This document shows positions 1-8,947 of a stretch of 22,083 nucleotides of DNA, in pieces. The position numbers were made by a program, and so were the translations under genes. Under the pieces are notes generated by a model. The model did no database searches. It saw only the letters and a list, made by a program, of their open reading frames with translations, and was not told where the DNA came from. The first letter of the stretch is position 1. Each line of letters begins with the position of its first letter. This DNA is from Elysia marginata (taxonomy: Eukaryota > Mollusca > Gastropoda > Plakobranchidae), in assembly GCA_019649035.1 (NCBI GenBank), contig BMAT01005321.1:453477-475559 (forward strand), written 5' to 3'.

Positions 1-135
1 CTACTACTACTACTACTACCACTACTGCTACTACTACTACTACTGCTACAAGTACTACTGTTACTATTTAAAGTAATAATAATAATAATCACAAAAAGGA
101 AGGAAAATACTACTACTACTACTATATACTACTAC

Positions 136-136
<1 letters not shown>
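1..136. repeat. Imperfect (CTA)n array with AT-rich break
   Basis: Imperfect CTA/ACT trinucleotide units run from base 1 to about 60, interrupted by single changes such as CTG and CCA. An AT-rich spacer follows, and CTA units resume at about 110-135. The array runs off the left edge, so its full length is unknown. Reading frames here give only homopolymers and are not genes. Confidence 0.9.
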
Positions 137-187
<51 letters not shown>

Positions 188-234
188 CATGATGATGATG
201 ATGATGATGATGAGAAGAAGAAGACGTAGAAGAA

Positions 235-299
<65 letters not shown>

Positions 300-327
300 G
301 TTTTTTTTTTGTTGGAGGGGGGGGGGG
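137..327. repeat. Compound (GAT)n-(GAA)n microsatellite with T and G runs
   Basis: GAT units fill 137-213 with one CAT interruption near 187-190. They switch directly to GAA units at 213-298, broken near 223-230 and 246; the pure GAA stretch at about 247-298 is some 17 units. A run of ten T (301-310) and a run of eleven G (317-327) follow. The long open frames here are poly-M, poly-R, poly-I and poly-L translations and are not genes. Pure GAA·TTC tracts of this kind are known to form triplex DNA. Confidence 0.95.
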
Positions 328-845
328 ACACCAACTTCTGTCGACAGCTAATTGTTTTTGTAACATCAAGGTAGGCAGGCTATTAGTTTTTTTACGCTGA
401 CTTCGTTTGAGCTTTATCCTGTACTTGTTAAAGCCATACGTGCACATTGTGGCATGGCGGTAACTCTTACGGTACATTGTTTAAATGTGCTAGCTGTATT
501 TAAATAAAACTACAGAGTTTTCCAAAGAAATATGGAGCGACACAGTTCGATTTTTTTCAAAGAGTGGTAATTGAAAGAAAAAGAAAAAAAATAGATTTTT
601 GACGGTGAGAGAAAAAAGGATAAGAATAGGTAAAAGATTTTGGGTACACAAAGACAGCTCGAACACATTCTTCATAATGTGTAGAAACAAATCATCAGCA
701 AGAATGCGAGTGCAATGCTGTATCTTAGTAACTAAAAGCCACCTAAACCCGCGGCAACTTGGAGAGACAGCGATCCGTTTGTCATCTTTTAGATCTATGC
801 AAGAAGCGGTACAGTTAGTCAAAGCACTACGTTAGGACAATGAGT
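328..845. other. No recognisable gene
   Basis: Moderately AT-rich single-copy-looking DNA. Two overlapping open frames of 78 codons (plus, 599-835) and 110 codons (minus, 490-822) occupy this stretch. Neither contains a motif I recognise, the minus one passes through a polyA/T tract, and no splice or promoter context supports them. I see no RNA gene or long repeat. Confidence 0.4.
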
Positions 846-1008
846 CTTGTCTTGACAAAGTAAAGTCAAGTTTATCATTCACGAGACGAGCGTAAAGAAA
901 CAAGGAGCAGGGTCCTCATAATTTGTCAGGCACACGGCATAGTTTGCCGTTGATTTCCTCGCCCTTTTACTTTTGCCGAGTCTTAAGACACCTAGCTACC
1001 CATCAAGT

Positions 1009-1023
1009 GCTGGGTGGGCATAG
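1009..1023. repeat. Target-site duplication of SINE A copy 1, left
   Basis: GCTGGGTGGGCATAG matches 1320-1334 at 13 of 15 bases. It directly abuts the CAAA-type tail end of the SINE on this strand, as expected for target-primed insertion. Confidence 0.8.
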
Positions 1024-1319
1024 TTTGTTTGTTTGATTTTTAACGTCCCAGTCAACTTCGAGTTTATCTCAGAGATGGCGCTGGGGACAATTGAAACCCT
1101 CTTGCCAAACTGTGATGCAAGGAGCGTTTGCGTACACCAAACCCAGTCACATCATCCTGACACCGGGGCGACCAGACTAGCTCTAAATCCATAAGGCAAG
1201 ACACTAGGCGAATCAGCTGCTAATACCAATTTTAAGGTCCTTGGTTTGACTCGGTCGGAGGATCGAACCACGCACCTCCCGATCTCTGAGCGAGTGTCTT
1301 ACCACAAGGCCACAGAGTC
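1024..1319 (-). mobile_element. tRNA-derived SINE (family A), copy 1, nested in SINE B
   Basis: On the minus strand the element starts at 1319 with a 72-nt tRNA-like head. It has an A box, TGGCCTTGTGG, at 1302-1312 and a B box, GGTTCGATCCT, at 1259-1269. The acceptor-like ends GACTC and GAGTC pair fully. A body of about 220 bp follows that is shared with the plus-strand copy at 10201-10497, and it ends in TTAAAAATCAAACAAACAAA. A 15-bp flanking duplication (1009-1023 and 1320-1334, 13 of 15 identical, core GGGTGGG.ATAG) defines the insertion precisely. SINEs carry an internal RNA polymerase III promoter and no protein, and are moved by a partner LINE. The T-arm has mismatches and no anticodon can be assigned safely. 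The family name is unknown to me; a conserved central domain of a known metazoan SINE superfamily is possible but untested. Confidence 0.88.
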
Positions 1320-1334
1320 GGTGGGTGGGAATAG
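1320..1334. repeat. Target-site duplication of SINE A copy 1, right
   Basis: GGTGGGTGGGAATAG directly abuts the 5' end of the tRNA-like head. It is the partner of 1009-1023. Confidence 0.8.
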
Positions 1335-1437
1335 GTGAGAAAATAAATTTTTGCCCGGGTTGGGGATCAAACCCGGGACTTCTAAGACAACCGGTCAACC
1401 TCTCTACCGATTGATCCACCACTGAAACCCTTGTCTT

Positions 1438-2925
1438 ATAACTTTTACAAGACGTGCATAACACTTGAAACAAAGAACAATAAGATCAAGCTAGGATCCA
1501 GCTCAAAAGGTTACAAATTCAAGCGATTTCTTTTATCTTATTGATGTTCTTTTTTAAAAGAACGGCATTCCTCTAGGCTACTTTATTTGACTTATTCAGT
1601 TTAAAAAATACTTAGCAGTCTCGCTTCATAAATGGTGTATTTTATCATATTCATATTACAGTATGTTAGTTTAAAAATCATGTTTTGATTGAGTGATTTT
1701 ATGTAATGACTCACAAATTGCAAAGCATTTTATTGCAGCGTACAGACCAAGATTTATGTAATAATCCTTCTCCCAGCTAACCAATATACACATTGTTTCT
1801 AACTTGCATTCTAGCAGCATACCAGTATGCTTGATTGATAGACTCATCAGTAGCGTAAGTTTACACAAGAATGTTTACTCACAATTCAACTAATACTTTA
1901 ACCATATAGGGTGGTCACGTGCTCTATACCAGCAGCTGTCAACCGGATTAAGCTAATTGAAGAAAAAATATTCATTTTTTGTGGGAACTTTAAGTTTATT
2001 CTTCCCCGTAGTAAAACATTTTCTTTAAAGACAGATAGGACAAAAATGCTTATCTCACATGAGAAGGTATTGCAAAACTAATGAAGACAAATTTTACAAG
2101 CAAAATAGGAATAAAAAAAGAAATGATAGTTGTTCTTAAAGGAACTCTGCGGATGTTTTTCTAGAATCCGAAGATTTCATAAAAATGCAAGTTAGGTTCA
2201 AATTGCGTCTCTAAATTGGAAAAAAAACATGGTATTTTTAACACTTTATTGATTTATCGAACCCCCTAGCATAAATAAATAACGGTAGATATTGTATATA
2301 TAAAAAATTCAATCTTGTTTTTTAGAAACTGTAAAAAACATTCAAAAGCCCCATTCTTCCGGAAATCGAACCATTTCGTATTTTTACAAACGCGATTTTT
2401 ATCTGTAATGAAAAAATTCGATCGATTCGAATCGAATCATATGAAACCTCAAGCCAGTACAATGGGCAAATGAAATAACAGAAATAGTTTTTTCTCTGAA
2501 TGACCAAAGCCTTTTCAATCTTAATAAGAGATTTCGTGGATTTAAAGCTAATCTGAAATATAATGGAATCGTACTTCTGAAGCCTTTTTTTTTATAATTC
2601 TGGTTTAATATAGAGTTTTTTTTTAAAGTTTAGAAGTAGAGAAACGTCTCTTATTTTTAAGCTTGATAAAAATGACAGTAATTTCTGCCTGCAACAGTCT
2701 CTCTGATAACTCAGGAAAAACCACTTCACGTCGAATGTGATTTCGCGCGAAAAACTCTATTAGAAAACGCATAATCTTTAGAGTTTTGTCAAACCACTGC
2801 ATAAACATGAATTTTATTGGGCGGTAAACGGTACTGCAAAGGACACTCACCGTCATTTTATCACGGTAGGGCTACTTCTATACCTACGGATAACTTACAG
2901 CCCAATACGCATTTCAAGGAGTCTA

Positions 2926-2926
<1 letters not shown>
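1438..2926. other. AT-rich DNA, no gene
   Basis: Strongly AT-rich with many A and T runs. The open frames present (61-77 codons) have no recognisable motif and compositions typical of chance frames. The only local structure I noted is a 14-bp perfect palindrome, TCGATTCGAATCGA, at 2422-2435. I see no RNA gene and no mobile-element ends. Confidence 0.5.
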
Positions 2927-2964
<38 letters not shown>

Positions 2965-3100
2965 GCAACAACAACAAAAATAATAATGATAACAATTAAA
3001 TAACAATAACAATAATAACAATAACAATATATTTATATAAGTAATAATAAGAGTAATGATTATATTAATAAATTTAATAGTAATGGTCATAATACTAACA
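2927..3100. repeat. (TAA)n microsatellite with decayed AAC/AAT continuation
   Basis: A perfect TAA array at 2927-2964 (about 12-13 units) passes into an imperfect A-rich tract of AAC, AAT and ATAACA units to about 3100. Poly-N and poly-Y open frames across it are artefacts of the repeat. Confidence 0.92.
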
Positions 3101-3729
3101 ATAAATACACTTATATAGCACAAAATCAAGCTCAAGGTGCTTTACATCAAAGCATGCAAAAAATGGATTTTAATACACAAGCCAATCCATACAACACTTA
3201 ATTGATCAACATCTGTACACATAGATCTACATGATAAACAAGTATACAGTTTAGTAAGCTACCGTACATAGTATGCATTGAAAACTGAAAATTAATTCGA
3301 ATTTACGTAAGTTTAAGAACATTGTTCTAAATTAAGGTTTTGGTTAAAAGTGGTCAATAATACAGGATCTTTGGTCCAGTCATTTTATTACAAAATATTG
3401 TCTAACCTTAATTATTACGATAGAGTATTTTACTTCATATTTCGGTACAGGTATGTTAGACAAACAACTTCAGATTAATCTAAGTGTATCTTGCAGGATT
3501 GTCTCGAATAATGTTATAGAGGTCAAGATCGCATGAAAAAAAAAAATTTGAATATTCGTCGACATAAAAAACCCATTTAAGAATAGAACAATAGAGTCTT
3601 CTCCAACAGTCAGTATGGGAGAAAACTGTAAAACACACGTAGCTGCAGATTAAAAAAAAATTAACCAACAATGTAAAAGCGGAAAACAAAAACAAAATTT
3701 GTCATAAATGCACGTACCATCCTGTCTTT
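3101..3729. other. AT-rich DNA, no gene
   Basis: No coding or RNA feature is supported. The 71-codon minus frame at 3480-3695 crosses A runs and has no known motif. The segment lies immediately beyond the C-terminal end of the transposon relic, so any terminal inverted repeat of that element would be expected around here. I could not find one by eye. Confidence 0.4.
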
Positions 3730-5150
3730 TTCTGCATGATTGTCTTTTCAGACATTTTCAGATAAGGCCGTGTTTCTTGCAGGTACATCGCTTTGCCTCA
3801 CAACCATTTCTTCAGTTGCAGCGGGTGACGCGTAGAAGCCTCGCAGTGGTTGATTCGATGTCGCTTATGATCAGCAAGAGCTCGGTGTCAATGTTTGTTC
3901 AGCCCCTCTTTTTAGGCCGAACTCTGTTGTTTCTAATCAACTGTTGATATTGGAAGTATACTCAAAGACTGTGATAACTAGTAGCAGCAGAAGTAGTACG
4001 CAGATTATGAACTTGCATTAAATGCGCCCAAAAGCCTGTCTTGTGTAGAACCATTGGCATTTAGAGACAGCATTAACAATTGGTATCTAAGACAGTCTTG
4101 TGTATAAGCATTTTACTGTCATACAGAGCCAATAGGATGTGTTGCTCTTCATCAATAATATTTCCATCCTCTTTAATTGTCAGAAATACCTGTTCCAACG
4201 TACACAGTCATGTGTTCAGAGCTTTGAAATTGACTACGACCAGTTCTTATTCCGATTCCAAAAGGTCGTGATGTTGTGCCATATCCATTAACTGTATAGA
4301 TAACTGGCAAAATGTGACACAACCCAAAGTCGGCTTCACGTGCCTGATGTTCTAGCAATAGGCACCGTAACTTCATTTCTTCTCTGCGGAAAAAAATTAT
4401 GTCCTACTCTCTTCTGTTAACGTGTTAGATAAAAATTATTAAAAGATCAGGGACGTCTCCAAAAGCAACAGTCCTACTCTGTTTTTTTTTTTTTTTTTAC
4501 TTTATCGGGTTTCAGAGACCACCGTAAAACCAGCATCATGTCCACTGCATAAAACACTTGTACTTTTAGAACTCAATGCTAAGTGGATAAATTAAAAGCA
4601 TCTTGTCGTTAGAATATGCAAGAAAAAAATTTAATTTTTTTGGTTTGCCGAGTCATATTTCATGTGACCTGAATATCAGGGATAAACTTACGGTTTAGTC
4701 TTCGCAGACAAATGAAAGTCTTTGTGGATGAACCTGATGTTGAAACAACAAATGCTGACGCACACTGACTGTCATCATCTAGATCGACTGTTTTTGGATA
4801 TCACTAAGACGACTTGGTATGTTCTCATGAAGCTGCACGCTGCTGTTTTGAGTTCTTTTTCTTGCAAAATATCATCTTAAACCTCTTATTCTTTTTTGTG
4901 AATTGACAACAGAGTCAACTGCAATATCAAATCAATTCCATCCAAAATAGTCTCTTCCTTAGATAAACTGTAGCTTAGTCATCAATACCTGCTCCTCTTT
5001 CATCTGAATAGTAGCAGCATGGTCTTTGTGTTTTTAACTGATTGTAAATGACAAATCCGCGAAATTTGCATTGCAGCATTGATGTCAGCATATTAGGCTT
5101 TCGTGGATCTTAATGGAAGTTTGTCTTTGTTTGACTTTGACAAGTTAAAG
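3730..5150 (-). pseudogene. Decayed Academ-like transposon protein, nuclease and CXC part
   Basis: A mutated coding remnant on the minus strand, read from high to low coordinates. (1) A weak start in 4560-5150 has short protein-like scraps such as NTKDHA and DLDDDS, possibly the acidic strands of an XPG/PIN-like nuclease fold. (2) At 4173-4376 a frame carries HILPV, then GYGTTSRPFGIG (about 4250-4290), then SSEHM. (3) A stretch like the conserved spacer includes NIIDEEQ. (4) At 3952-4012 TTSAATSYHSL is followed after a stop by VYFQ. (5) At 3730-3823 RCN-stop-RNGCEAKRCTCKKHGL resembles a CXC cysteine cluster. The final approximately 300 bp keep one frame through several stops. This order matches multi-copy invertebrate proteins I recall, in which the second motif usually reads GCDTTSR; here C and D are lost. 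Assignment to the Academ superfamily, whose members can carry an XPG-type nuclease, is inference. It cannot encode a working protein. A T17 run at 4482-4498 interrupts it. Confidence 0.62.
4482..4498. repeat. T17 homopolymer
   Basis: A 17-base T run interrupts the minus-strand transposon relic. A 10-bp direct repeat, GTCCTACTCT, lies at 4401-4410 and again at 4471-4480 just beside it. The run could be the trace of a small insertion or simple slippage; I cannot distinguish these. Confidence 0.8.
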
Positions 5151-5159
5151 AATAGAAAA

Positions 5160-5600
5160 CTTGCTGTTCATGAACTGCATGCTAATGGCCAGATAAGCTA
5201 CAGTCAGAGAATATGCAACTGGTGGAACTAGTGATTCACCCTACAGATGTCCTATGACTGCAATTCTAGGATATGATGGGATATGGTTCGTCAAACAGTG
5301 AGTACTGTCAATTGAAATCTGCATCTTGCTACGGGGATGAAATGCTTCCATTCTTAAATGTAATTGGTCATTACTTGTATTTTAAGTCAGTTCACCTGTA
5401 CATAAAAAACATGCTTCAGCTACAAGCAAACAATCCCTGGAAGTTTATTTGCAAGCTTTGTAGCAGGTCAGCATGTCCTTTGCGCTGGTGTTTTCTCTGA
5501 TATCATAGCTGAACAAGTTCTAATGAGGAGCGTCAAAACAACAGGATAGCTATCACATAGCCGAAAAGTTTTGAATCTCAGCAAAGTTACAAGTAATTTG
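5160..5600 (+). pseudogene. Decayed Academ-like transposon protein, upstream block, inverted
   Basis: A plus-strand remnant. At about 5310-5330 a scrap, NLHLAT, precedes in another frame EMLPFLNVIGHYLYFKSV, then HLYIKNMLQLQANNP. A frameshift near 5450 leads to FVAGQHVL, then DIIAEQVLMRSVKTTG ending in a stop at about 5550. The series (MLPYF..GH..Y.KSA.LYL; then ..IEQVLMRS.KTTGG) is familiar from the same large invertebrate transposon proteins as the minus-strand relic at 3730-5150, where it normally lies upstream of the nuclease part. About seven residues between HVL and AG appear deleted. At least two frame changes and several stops make it non-functional. The start is not defined; 5160 is only where the similarity may begin. 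Its orientation is opposite to its expected partner, so inversion, or a divergent gene pair in the original element, must be considered. Confidence 0.62.
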
Positions 5601-5632
5601 TTTTCACTTGATTGATCTTATATCTCTAGATA

Positions 5633-5663
5633 GGGGTAGGGGGGCTGGGGAAAGGGGGAGGGG
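5633..5663 (+). other. Strong G-quadruplex motif
   Basis: Five G runs of 4, 6, 4, 5 and 4 bases are separated by loops of 2, 2, 3 and 1 bases. This far exceeds the standard pattern of four G3 runs with loops up to 7. It lies about 35 bp past the plus-strand transposon relic in otherwise AT-rich DNA. Quadruplex formation is predicted, not shown. Confidence 0.8.
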
Positions 5664-6041
5664 TATACAGTTCGATGCAGGGTAACAAATAGTTGAGGAA
5701 TGGCGATGTATACATGTAAGCTAGTTTGTATTCAATGCTTGCTTTGATTGGAAGGCAATGGAGATGTTTAAAAAGTAGTTTAACATGATTTCATTTAGAT
5801 TTTGAAGGACAAATTTTATAGTATTGTTTTGCAATCTTTAAAGTTTTTCCAATGCTTCGGATGGTGTATTTGCTAGTAACGAAATATAATAGTAAATTCT
5901 TGAGAGGACGAATAAAGCAAGTATTTCCTCTCCAGTTTCACTTAAGAAAGAAGACATTGTACTAATGTCTAAGTCTGCCATTTTCTATTTTGCACATTAT
6001 TATGGTAACCTTGGTATTCTATTGACAGGGGATAGTAAACC
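5664..6041. other. AT-rich DNA, no gene
   Basis: No frame of note, no repeat and no RNA motif. It separates the G-rich motif from the minus-strand protein-like stretch. Confidence 0.4.
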
Positions 6042-6422
6042 CTAATTTTTTTCCTTTTGCCTGATTGAAACCATATCATTTGCGACGGGTAAATGGTCTA
6101 CTCTTGTGTCACTGTCCTTGCACTTGGGGCATATCATATAAAATTCTGTTTTGCTATCATTCCATATGAGGTACATCCTATCTATAACTTCAGAAATACA
6201 AATCTGAATACTATCCACAAATGGTTTTATGTCAGATGGTGTAACAGGTGTGTACAATTGATACTGCAGACTATGACGTGTTAAGATCTTTACAAGAGGT
6301 GCAGTAGAAAGAGTAGAAAGAATTGGCCCATCAACCGAGTCTTTGCAAATCCCACGTTGGAGCTGGTTAGTAATTGACAGAATACACACAGATCTTACAG
6401 AAACACATTTAGTGCGACCACG
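6042..6422 (-). pseudogene. Unassigned protein-like open frame, possible gene relic
   Basis: The minus-strand frame is open from 6422 to the stop at 6042, about 126 codons. It begins at a stop rather than a convincing start: the first candidate near 6389 is GTG and there is no early ATG. The translation is balanced in composition. It contains PVTPSDIKPFVDSIQI, then ISEVIDRMYLIW, then a Cys pair in FYMICPKCKDSDTRVDHLP, which could be a zinc-binding knuckle or part of a domain C-terminus. The adjoining minus-strand DNA (to about 6690) also has protein-like scraps in changing frames, such as EINQEAFKELDIS and NHPIFAAYEGK, suggesting a decayed gene or exons. I do not recognise the family. A remote likeness to the end of COR-domain proteins came to mind but is too weak to use. 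It could be a chance frame. Confidence 0.3.
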
Positions 6423-8416
6423 TCAGTACAACCTGACCATTACTAATTTAGATCGAAGTCCTGCCAAGGAGAATAGGATAATCAAAATGTACCATAAGCA
6501 GCGCTAAGATATAATAGCGTAGGCATTGGTGTTTTACCTTCATATGCAGCAAATATAGGGTGATTGTAAACTTTTAAAAATGCTGTTTCTGTGTTGTGAA
6601 ATATCTAATTCTTTAAAGGCTTCTTGGTTTATTTCAAACAAAATTTGAGCAGGAGGTGAAGACCAACTAATGCAGGGAAATTAACTTTGTTAAAAATAAA
6701 ATACCATGTTTTAATAAGACTATACTATTGACATTTATGGCTATGTGCATATAATCGGGCAATATTTTAAACAATATAAATGTTTAGTAATACAACCTCG
6801 ACCCGTGGCTAAGTGATTCTTGGCAACTTCAAAAAGTTATATTCCACTCCTAGTAAAAGGCATAAAAAGCCTTAAGAAAAAATGCACAAGCAATAAATTA
6901 GTTTTCTCTCCTAACAAAATCTGACAATAACTTTTTTTTCAACGAAGACAATGTACTTGAATGAGAGAATGCCATGGTTTGATTTATTTTTAAAAATTCA
7001 GAAAAGTTTACAAGAGACAAAAAAATAACTTACAAATGCAAACTGACGCCCAAACAATGCCAGTAGTTTTTTTTTAGTCATCACGCTCTTACATGATAGA
7101 CTTAGTAGCCTCCTCTTGCAACCACAGAGGCTAGCTTGAACAGGTACAGGGTTTAATTGATCAAATGAAAGGAGGTCTCAGTAGTGCATATGACATTAAA
7201 ACATATATAAAAAACATTCATCAGCAACAATTTATGAGAAAGAAGAGTGAAGAAACATAATTATCAAATTGGCTTACTATAGCTGACCTGGCGAAAGGTC
7301 AGTGTTTATAATAAAAACAAACAGCTTCGGTTCACCCGATATTAGACAGGGGGTGACAAAAATTTATCAAACTTTCTCTCAGGCGATTTTAGACGTTCAA
7401 TAAAAACTCTTAAAACATAGATTTTTTTATTTCTTTCAATCGGGACCTTGGCCCTTTACATATAACTTCCTGACATGACATGTACATAATGAACCTGTCG
7501 CAAAGCCGCATTCGTCTGTCTCTGTAAGACTGTAAATCCCCCCGATTATTGTTAGACGAAAACCGAAATGGATTCAGTCAATTGATCTAGCACGCCAGCT
7601 GAATTAAGACAAGCTAGAATCAGTAACTGGATGTATTTAGATGCACGTCTTAGTATTCGGGATCAGGAGAGTAAGAAATCAATTTTTCGTTTTTGACAGA
7701 GTAAACCTTTCAGGTCGACTTTAACCAAAGTAGATTAATGCATTGTAGACAATGGGATTAAGATTGCAATGTCGTGGGTCTTTGTGCTGACATCTCGAAG
7801 CATTATAACCTTGTTCATGGGGAAATAACATGACTTGTGCCTTTGCCACAACGAATAAAGGTTTTATGACAACTTCGTAAACGCACAAGTTTATTCAATC
7901 AGGTATGAAAGCTAAATCATGTTGAAACCTAAACTTTTCATAGGAAAGCTTGTTAATTTTGCATTCCTTGTACGAACCAGTAATGGTAATTGATGAAGTG
8001 ATTAAATTGGAAGTATATGAAATTCGCAACCTTCCACCTGCGCGGCAAGGTCCTTATTAAAAGGAAAACCAGACATTTTGTTGTGTTAACATAAGGACAG
8101 TTTATTTTTTCTACTCGATCTAGTTTTCATGAGCGTAATTCGTTTCTTTTAGTTAGACCTTTGTTGTATCGTTTTTCTCGGTTGTCTTAAACAATCCTAG
8201 TACAGAGAAGTTAGCCATTCTCAAGAGTTCCTTAACCAACCGTTGTTTAACGAACAACAAAAAAACCATCTGAATGTGGCAACACAATTTACCGGTTGAA
8301 GGTAATAGTTCTCGGACACAGTTACAGATACTGATAGCTAGAATTAGTGGCAGTTACGTCAACAAGCGTCTAACCTACCTCTAAACCATTTCACCACAAG
8401 GGAAACCAAACTAGAT
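6423..8416. other. AT-rich intergenic or intronic DNA
   Basis: Apart from the protein-like minus-strand scraps up to about 6690, I see no gene, RNA or clear repeat. A lone A-box-like string near 6803 has no B box at the right distance. Open frames are shorter than 60 codons. Confidence 0.45.
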
Positions 8417-8570
8417 CTAGTCCAAACTTTTCGACATTCGACGTGAAGACTGGCACAGGTCAAAAGTCTTCGCGACCTCCAAGGGAGATAATGCTTTGAC
8501 AGGCATCACCCAGACATGCAATGCTGGAACACGATCTGCCCCGAGAGTTGTCTCCCCACTGATCAGTGGC

Positions 8571-8626
8571 TGACGTGACCTCAGCACGCAGCCGCAATCA
8601 CTCACCTTGGCTAACGGCCAATCACG
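8571..8626 (+). promoter_or_regulatory. Possible promoter elements: CRE-like and CCAAT boxes
   Basis: In a locally GC-richer patch, TGACGTGA (CRE-like, 8571-8578) runs into TGACCTCA, a nuclear-receptor-type half site. GGCCAATCACG (8616-8626) is a good CCAAT box on the plus strand. They lie 115-170 bp upstream of the ATG of a small membrane-anchor ORF at 8741. Such short motifs occur by chance, so the case rests only on clustering and position. Confidence 0.22.
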
Positions 8627-8740
8627 TCTGCTGTGGGGGATACACACTGCCGGTCTAGTTTGTTGATTTGCGGTAGTTTCGATCCGGAGATAATTGACGG
8701 AGCCTTCCGAACAACCAGTACATCACGGGATCATTTCAGA

Positions 8741-8947
8741 ATGGTTTTTTTTTTACTTCGGCTTTGCAAAATATTCCTTAGAAAGCGAGGGGTTGAAAGA
8801 CTAAGATTCTTTTGGTGTATAGCGGTGCTTGTCATCGTAGTCTGTACTAAGAAGGCTGATACAAGCGAGCTTATTCCGACCGACTCTAAAACTAGATTAT
8901 GTACCCACCACCCAAAAACTCCTACAAAAATTGTTGACAAAATTTAG
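8741..8947 (+). CDS. Hypothetical small ORF with one membrane segment
   Basis: An ATG-started frame of 68 codons. The frame is open further upstream, but only with a GTG at 8633. Residues 1-21 are basic (RKRGVER just before the hydrophobic part). Residues about 22-36 are hydrophobic (RFFWCIAVLVIVVCT). The remainder is hydrophilic and Thr/Ser/Lys-rich. That topology resembles the cytoplasmic tail, signal anchor and stem start of a type II Golgi enzyme, or a small membrane protein, and could be a first coding exon. No catalytic domain is present and I see no strong splice donor at its end. CCAAT- and CRE-like boxes lie 115-170 bp upstream. It may well be a chance frame, and I assign no function. 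Confidence 0.2.
   Translation: MVFFLLRLCKIFLRKRGVERLRFFWCIAVLVIVVCTKKADTSELIPTDSKTRLCTHHPKTPTKIVDKI

Larger units (their letters stand above)
846..1437 (-). mobile_element. Older tRNA-derived SINE (family B), split by a later SINE
   Basis: Read on the minus strand from about 1429, the sequence has a degenerate tRNA-like head. An A box, TGGATCAATCGGTAG, lies at 1404-1418, and a good B box, GGTTTGATCCC, at 1363-1373 (complement strand). The tRNA-like part ends in CCCGGGC near 1353. The element continues to about 1335, is interrupted by the family A SINE at 1024-1319, and resumes at 1008 down to about 854, where it ends in ACTTTACTTT-like tail sequence. An 8-bp repeat, CTTGTCTT, at 846-853 and 1430-1437 is a possible target duplication. 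Without the insert the element is about 265 bp, a normal SINE length. The head does not fold into a clean cloverleaf and has a poor acceptor stem, so it is not a functional tRNA gene. The 3' boundary is inferred and is the weakest part. Confidence 0.65.

Noticed and set aside
122..477. Long frames of poly-M, poly-R, poly-L, poly-I and poly-F
   Set aside because: They are direct translations of the GAT and GAA arrays and homopolymer runs.
1248..1319. tRNA gene on the minus strand
   Set aside because: Boxes A and B are good, but stems are mismatched, no anticodon loop is clear, and the sequence is the head of a repeated SINE with a flanking duplication.
1353..1425. Second tRNA gene on the minus strand
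   Set aside because: The acceptor stem does not pair. It fits better as the head of an older SINE.
4401..4480. 10-bp direct repeat as a target duplication of a small insertion
   Set aside because: The adjacent T17 lies outside the repeat pair rather than inside it, so the layout does not fit a retroinsertion.
6795..6850. A-box-like string of a possible SINE or tRNA
   Set aside because: No B box at the expected distance and no tail or duplication.
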